Assembly: GCA_964484385.1 (NCBI GenBank)
Contig: CAZAFV010000032.1
Span: forward strand, 1-33,735
Origin: Poriferisodalis sp964484385
GTDB lineage: Bacteria; Actinomycetota; Acidimicrobiia; Acidimicrobiales; Poriferisodalaceae
Length of the DNA: 33,735 bases
Direction of reading: 5' to 3'
Shown here: piece after piece, positions 30,162 through 33,735 of the stretch
How the letters are laid out: the number at the start of each line of letters is the position of its first letter
How positions within the stretch are numbered: position 1 is the first letter of the stretch
Translations under genes and position numbers: made by a program
The notes under the pieces: model-generated
The model's input: only the letters and a program-made list of their open reading frames with translations
Databases searched by the model: none
Told to the model about the DNA's origin: nothing

Positions 30162-31226
30162 TCAGCGGCGGGCCGCGGCGCGCAGCGATGCCACGGTCTC
30201 GGTGCCTGGCCCCAGCCGGCGGGCCGCGGCGTCGTGGCACAGATCGTTCAGCGTCCGGTTGAGCGGCGTGGCGATGCCGTGCCGCTCGCCGAGTTCGCAG
30301 ATCCGGCCGTTGAAGTGCTCCACTTCGACAGTGGGTCGCCGGAAGTGCAGGTCTTGCCAGGTGGACGGGTAGCTGTGCATCACCGGGTCTGAATCGCCTC
30401 GTGGCTCGCGTTGGCCCGGCACGCGCATCCGTTCGATCCATGCGCGCAAGTCGCGGCCGTCGTCCATGACCGGCGAGATCCCTGCCGCATCGAGCACGTC
30501 GGCGGCCTCTTCCTGAAGATCGGCCATGAAGAAGCGGGTTTCCTCGTCGCAGAACCACTCCTGCACGGGCAGGTCGATCAGCGCCGAGAAAGCGTTCGTG
30601 AGGTTGAGCACCAGCTTTCCCCACTTGGCCTCGGCCACGTGGTTGTCGACCGAAGCGCGCATATCGGCGGCAACCAAGTCGTTGACGACCCGCTCGCACA
30701 GCTCGTTGGAGCCGGTGGGCCAGCACCCGATCTGAGCCCGGCGCGCGCCTGTGTGGGTCACCACGCCCGGCTCGTCGATGCGGGCGCCGATGCGCACCAT
30801 GACGCCATAGGCCCGGAAGCCCTGCTCGGTCAGCCACTCCTCGTTGGTGACGCTGTTCTGAAAGCAGAACAGCGGTATCCGGTCGTACAGCTCCCGGTGC
30901 TGTTCGATCGCCTCGAACGTGTGCTGGGTCTTCATGGCCAGCAGCACCACGGTGCGCTCGTCCAGTTCGAGCTCGTGCGCGGTGCGCACGGCCGGCAGCC
31001 GGAAATGGCCCTCGGTGTAACCAGAGATGTGCAGTCCCTCACGCTGCAGCGCAGCGAGGTGATCGCCCCTCGCAATGAGTGCCACGCGGCGGCCCGCTTG
31101 GGCCAGCCGAGCGCCCAGCACGCAGCCGATGGCCCCGGCGCCGTGCACGACGTAGTTCAGCTCGTCGCCGCTCGGATCGGCGCTGGCGGGATCAGGGTTG
31201 TCACCGGGGCGGGGCTCGGTCGTCAC
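30162..31226 (-). CDS. Ketopantoate reductase family protein (PanE/ApbA-like)
   Basis: A 354-residue NADP-dependent oxidoreductase of the ketopantoate reductase family. The Rossmann motif is YVVHGAGAIGCVLGARLAQAG (from about 25). The central block VVLLAMKTQHT and the helix CFQNSVTNEE carry family landmarks, and the catalytic lysine region reads EAKWGKLVLNLTNAFSALI. The C-terminal helical domain includes STWQDLHFRRPTVEVEHFNG, typical of PanE-type proteins. It might make pantoate for CoA or act on another 2-oxo acid; the paralogue question cannot be resolved here. The start is GTG 31226. The gene is divergent from the P450 across 134 nt and ends 24 nt from tRNA-Leu. Confidence 0.88.
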   Translation of the reverse strand: MTTEPRPGDNPDPASADPSGDELNYVVHGAGAIGCVLGARLAQAGRRVALIARGDHLAALQREGLHISGYTEGHFRLPAVRTAHELELDERTVVLLAMKTQHTFEAIEQHRELYDRIPLFCFQNSVTNEEWLTEQGFRAYGVMVRIGARIDEPGVVTHTGARRAQIGCWPTGSNELCERVVNDLVAADMRASVDNHVAEAKWGKLVLNLTNAFSALIDLPVQEWFCDEETRFFMADLQEEAADVLDAAGISPVMDDGRDLRAWIERMRVPGQREPRGDSDPVMHSYPSTWQDLHFRRPTVEVEHFNGRICELGERHGIATPLNRTLNDLCHDAAARRLGPGTETVASLRAAARR

Positions 31227-31326
31227 GGCGGTACATCGTGCCAGATGTGTCGGCGCCTGGTCCGGTCTTGCCGACGGTGCGGCGGGCCGGCCGCCCAGGA
31301 TCAGTGCACCGTGGCGTCGGACCGTA

Positions 31327-31354
31327 TTGAGCCTGTGCAGCGCAGCGCTACCGT
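31327..31354 (+). promoter_or_regulatory. Leaderless promoter of the P450 gene
   Basis: TTGAGC (31327-31332), a 16-nt spacer and TACCGT (31349-31354) form a promoter ending 6 nt before ATG 31361, so transcription should start at or next to the start codon. No Shine-Dalgarno is present. Confidence 0.55.
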
Positions 31355-31360
31355 GCTGCC

Positions 31361-32629
31361 ATGCGCGAGTGGAACACCGACGTGCCCAACATGATGGAGG
31401 CGGAGTTCTGGAAGCAGCCCGCCGACGTCATCGACGCGGTGATCGCCCGGCACCATGCCGAGGCCCCGCTGGACTGGTTCGAAGAACCCGGCTACGACGG
31501 TCTGATCCCGGTGGGACCCGGTTACTGGTGCGTCACCCGGCATGCCGATGTCGCGGCCGTCTCCCGCAACACCGAAGTGTTCAGCTCGGCGGCCGGCATC
31601 ACCATGCTGGACGCGCCCCCGGAGTTCCTCGAGTTCTTCAGCTCCATGATCGCCATGGACGACCCGCGCCACGCCCGGCTGCGTCGCCTCGTGGCCAAGG
31701 GCTTCACGCCGAAGATGCTGGCTGACCTCGACGGCAGCGTGCAGGCCTCGGCGGCCGACATCGTGGACTCAGTCTGCGAGAAGGGCAGCTGCGATTTCGT
31801 GACTGAGGTTGCCGCTGCGCTGCCGCTGAAGATCGTGTGTGACCTCATGGGCATTCCCCGGTCGGAATACGACGGCGTGTTCGAGGCCACGAACATCATC
31901 TTGGGCATCGGAGATCCCGAGTACCAGCCCGAAGGCGTCGACTTCGTGACGGCGCTGCTGGGCGCGGGCGCCCAACTCGCCGAGCTGATGAAGGAGGTCG
32001 CCGAGGCGAAGCGTGGCGGCGACGGCAAGGACCTGACCAGCGTGCTGGTCAACGCCGAGCTGCCCGACGACCGGCTGAGCGACTCCGACTTGGCCAGTTT
32101 CTTCGTGCTGCTGGTGGTGGCCGGCAACGAGACCACGCGCAACGCCATCTCCTGGGGGCTCAAGTACCTCACAGATCATCCCGACCAGCGCGCCATCTGG
32201 GCCGCCGACTTCGAGGGCGTGGCGCCCACCGCGATCGAGGAGATCGTGCGGTTGTCCAGCCCTGTCGGCTACATGCGCCGGACGCTCACCCGCGACTTCG
32301 TCTTCGGTGGCCGAGAGATGAAAGAGGGCGAGAAGGTCGCGATGTTCTACGTGGCTGCGAATCGCGACCCGGCGGTGTTCGACGACCCGTTCAAGTTCGA
32401 CGTGCTGCGCGATCCGAACCCGCAGTACGGCTTCGGCGGCCCCGGTCCGCACTACTGCCTGGGCGCGCACCTCGCCCGCCGGGAGATGTCGGTGATGTAC
32501 CGCGAGCTGTTCAACCGGCTGCCCGACATCGTCGCGGTCAACGAGCCGGACACGCTGCAGGCCGCGTTCATCCACGGCGTCAAGCACCTCGACGTGGAAT
32601 TCACCCCGACGGCGCCGCTGGCCGCCTGA
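31361..32629 (+). CDS. Cytochrome P450, CYP124/125/142-like
   Basis: A 422-residue soluble bacterial P450 monooxygenase. The I-helix oxygen-activation motif is AGNETT (254-259), the ExxR pair is E294 and R297, and the heme-binding loop FGGPGPHYCLGAHLARRE gives cysteine ligand C366. The substrate-side DDPRHARLRRLVAKGFTP segment and the overall pattern resemble the actinobacterial CYP124/125/142 group, which oxidises sterol side chains and branched lipids; that closeness is judged by eye. No ferredoxin or reductase gene is adjacent. ATG 31361 sits 6 nt after a -10 box. Confidence 0.92.
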   Translation: MREWNTDVPNMMEAEFWKQPADVIDAVIARHHAEAPLDWFEEPGYDGLIPVGPGYWCVTRHADVAAVSRNTEVFSSAAGITMLDAPPEFLEFFSSMIAMDDPRHARLRRLVAKGFTPKMLADLDGSVQASAADIVDSVCEKGSCDFVTEVAAALPLKIVCDLMGIPRSEYDGVFEATNIILGIGDPEYQPEGVDFVTALLGAGAQLAELMKEVAEAKRGGDGKDLTSVLVNAELPDDRLSDSDLASFFVLLVVAGNETTRNAISWGLKYLTDHPDQRAIWAADFEGVAPTAIEEIVRLSSPVGYMRRTLTRDFVFGGREMKEGEKVAMFYVAANRDPAVFDDPFKFDVLRDPNPQYGFGGPGPHYCLGAHLARREMSVMYRELFNRLPDIVAVNEPDTLQAAFIHGVKHLDVEFTPTAPLAA

Positions 32630-32671
32630 ACAGGCCGCTCGGGCCACGGCTTCGCCATTCGGCTCAGCCTC

Positions 32672-32677
32672 TAGGGT
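32672..32677 (+). promoter_or_regulatory. Leaderless -10 box of the inositol phosphate synthase gene
   Basis: TAGGGT lies 7 nt before ATG 32685. It follows GGCTCAGCCTC (32661-32671), a motif also found before mocA and the DUF501 gene. Confidence 0.5.
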
Positions 32678-32684
32678 TCGCGCT

Positions 32685-33735
32685 ATGACGAAGCCCCAGA
32701 TCGCGCCTGCCACAGGCAAGCTCGGTGTGCTCACGCCTGGCATGGGAGCTGTGGCCACCACGTTCATCGCCGGAGTGCTCGCGGCGCGTGCCGGGCTGGC
32801 AGAACCGATCGGGTCGGTCAGTCAGTTGGCCCACATCCGGCTCGGCGGTCGGGCGGAGGGCCGCAACCCGCTCATCCGCGACTTCGTGCCGTTGGCCTCA
32901 CTCGACGATCTGGTGTTCGGCGGCTGGGATCCGATCACGCCCAATGCGCTCGAAGGCGCCCGCACCGCGGGCGTGCTGGAAGACCGTGACCTCGGCGTGA
33001 TCTCCCGCGAGCTAGAGGGCATCGTCGCGATGGACGCCGTGTTCGACAGCCGCTGGGTGAGCCGGCTCGAAGGCACCCGTACCAAGCCCCCGATGGGCAA
33101 GCTCGAAGCTGCCCAGGCGTTGATGGATGACATCGAGCGTTTCCGGGCCGAGAACGAGTGCGAGCGGCTGGTGATGGTGTGGTGCGGCTCCACCGAGGCG
33201 TACCAGGAGCCGACAGGGGTGCACGCGAGTGTCGAGGCATTCGAAGCCGGCCTGGCAGCCGACGATGACAACATCTCGCCCAGCCAGATCTATGCATACG
33301 CAGCGCTGATGAGCGACGTGCCCTTCGCCAACGGCGCGCCGAACCTGTCCGTCGACATACCGGCCATGACCGAGCTGGCTGTGCGCCGCGGCGTGCCCAT
33401 TGCGGGCAAGGACTTCAAGACCGGCCAGACGCTGGTGAAGACGCTCGTGGCACCCGGCCTGAAGGCGCGGATGCTGGGCCATCGCGGCTGGAACTCCACC
33501 AACATCCTGGGCAATCGCGACGGCGAGGTGCTGGACGAACCCGAGAACTTCAAGACCAAGGAGACGTCCAAGCTGGGCGTGCTCGGCACGATCCTGCAGC
33601 CAGAGACCTATCCCGAGCTCTACAGCGAGATCGACCACGTAGTCCGGATCAACTACTACCCGCCCCGCGGCGACAACAAAGAGGGCTGGGACAACATCGA
33701 CATCTTCGGCTGGCTCGGCTACCCGATGCAGATCA
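32685..33735 (+). CDS. ino1: Inositol-3-phosphate synthase, partial
   Basis: The first 350 residues of a myo-inositol-1-phosphate synthase, cut by the window end. The NAD-binding start GKLGVLTPGMGAVATTFIAG is characteristic. Later landmarks are VWCGSTEAY, IPIAGKDFKTGQT-like PIAGKDFKTGQT, GWNSTNILGNRDG and INYYPPRGDNKEGWDNIDIF. The enzyme converts glucose-6-phosphate to inositol-3-phosphate, feeding phosphatidylinositol and, in actinobacteria, mycothiol. With 350 residues and the C-terminus still missing, it appears to be the longer type seen in Bacteroidetes and others, not the short mycobacterial Ino1. ATG 32685 follows a leaderless-type -10 box. Confidence 0.92.
   Translation, partial: MTKPQIAPATGKLGVLTPGMGAVATTFIAGVLAARAGLAEPIGSVSQLAHIRLGGRAEGRNPLIRDFVPLASLDDLVFGGWDPITPNALEGARTAGVLEDRDLGVISRELEGIVAMDAVFDSRWVSRLEGTRTKPPMGKLEAAQALMDDIERFRAENECERLVMVWCGSTEAYQEPTGVHASVEAFEAGLAADDDNISPSQIYAYAALMSDVPFANGAPNLSVDIPAMTELAVRRGVPIAGKDFKTGQTLVKTLVAPGLKARMLGHRGWNSTNILGNRDGEVLDEPENFKTKETSKLGVLGTILQPETYPELYSEIDHVVRINYYPPRGDNKEGWDNIDIFGWLGYPMQI

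Overview
The window looks like a piece of a high-GC actinobacterial chromosome, most likely from a metagenome or draft assembly because it contains a run of ten Ns. The inference rests on very GC-rich codon use, frequent GTG and TTG starts, the actinobacterial neighbours eno, a septum-formation initiator, a DUF501 gene and ppx, and many genes whose start codon lies 6-9 nt after a TANNNT -10 box, as in leaderless actinobacterial transcripts. Acidimicrobiia would fit, but this cannot be proved from the sequence alone.

Layout. (1) 1-646: 3' end of enolase and an FtsB/DivIC-like gene. (2) 653-2699: a TetR regulator divergent from coxS and coxM, the iron-sulfur and FAD subunits of an aerobic CO dehydrogenase-type molybdenum hydroxylase. 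(3) 2759-6718: an SDR, a fatty acid desaturase, an aldo/keto reductase and galE. (4) 6741-17267: an alpha-galactoside locus. lacI and galK are coupled on the minus strand. Divergent from them is a seven-gene run: GH4 glycosidase, two ABC permeases, a solute-binding lipoprotein, an FG-GAP/ASPIC-UnbV lipoprotein, a small membrane protein and an MsmK/UgpC-type ATPase. A triple tandem operator overlaps a good sigma-70-type promoter ahead of this run. (5) 17350-20218: an EamA transporter and a TPR gene interrupted by an assembly gap and a sulfatase fragment. (6) 20250-26057: CODH maturation genes coxD, coxE, two XdhC/CoxF-type genes, mocA and coxG, with an acyl-CoA dehydrogenase among them. (7) 26120-33735: DUF501 gene, ppx, a GNAT, an Fe-S PD-(D/E)XK nuclease, an unknown protein, tRNA-Leu(UAA), a ketopantoate reductase-like gene, a P450 and a partial inositol-3-phosphate synthase.

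How it fits together. The housekeeping order eno-ftsB-DUF501-ppx is interrupted by about 25 kb of metabolic genes (647 to about 26119). Within this block the CODH subunits S and M sit at one edge and the maturation genes at the other, while the catalytic large subunit coxL is absent. The sugar locus should import an alpha-galactoside, cleave it in the cytoplasm with the NAD-dependent GH4 enzyme, and pass galactose to GalK and GalE; galT is not in the window. The least described part is the pair formed by the FG-GAP lipoprotein and the small membrane protein inside the ABC operon, where the lipoprotein gene's ribosome binding site lies inside a strong inverted repeat.
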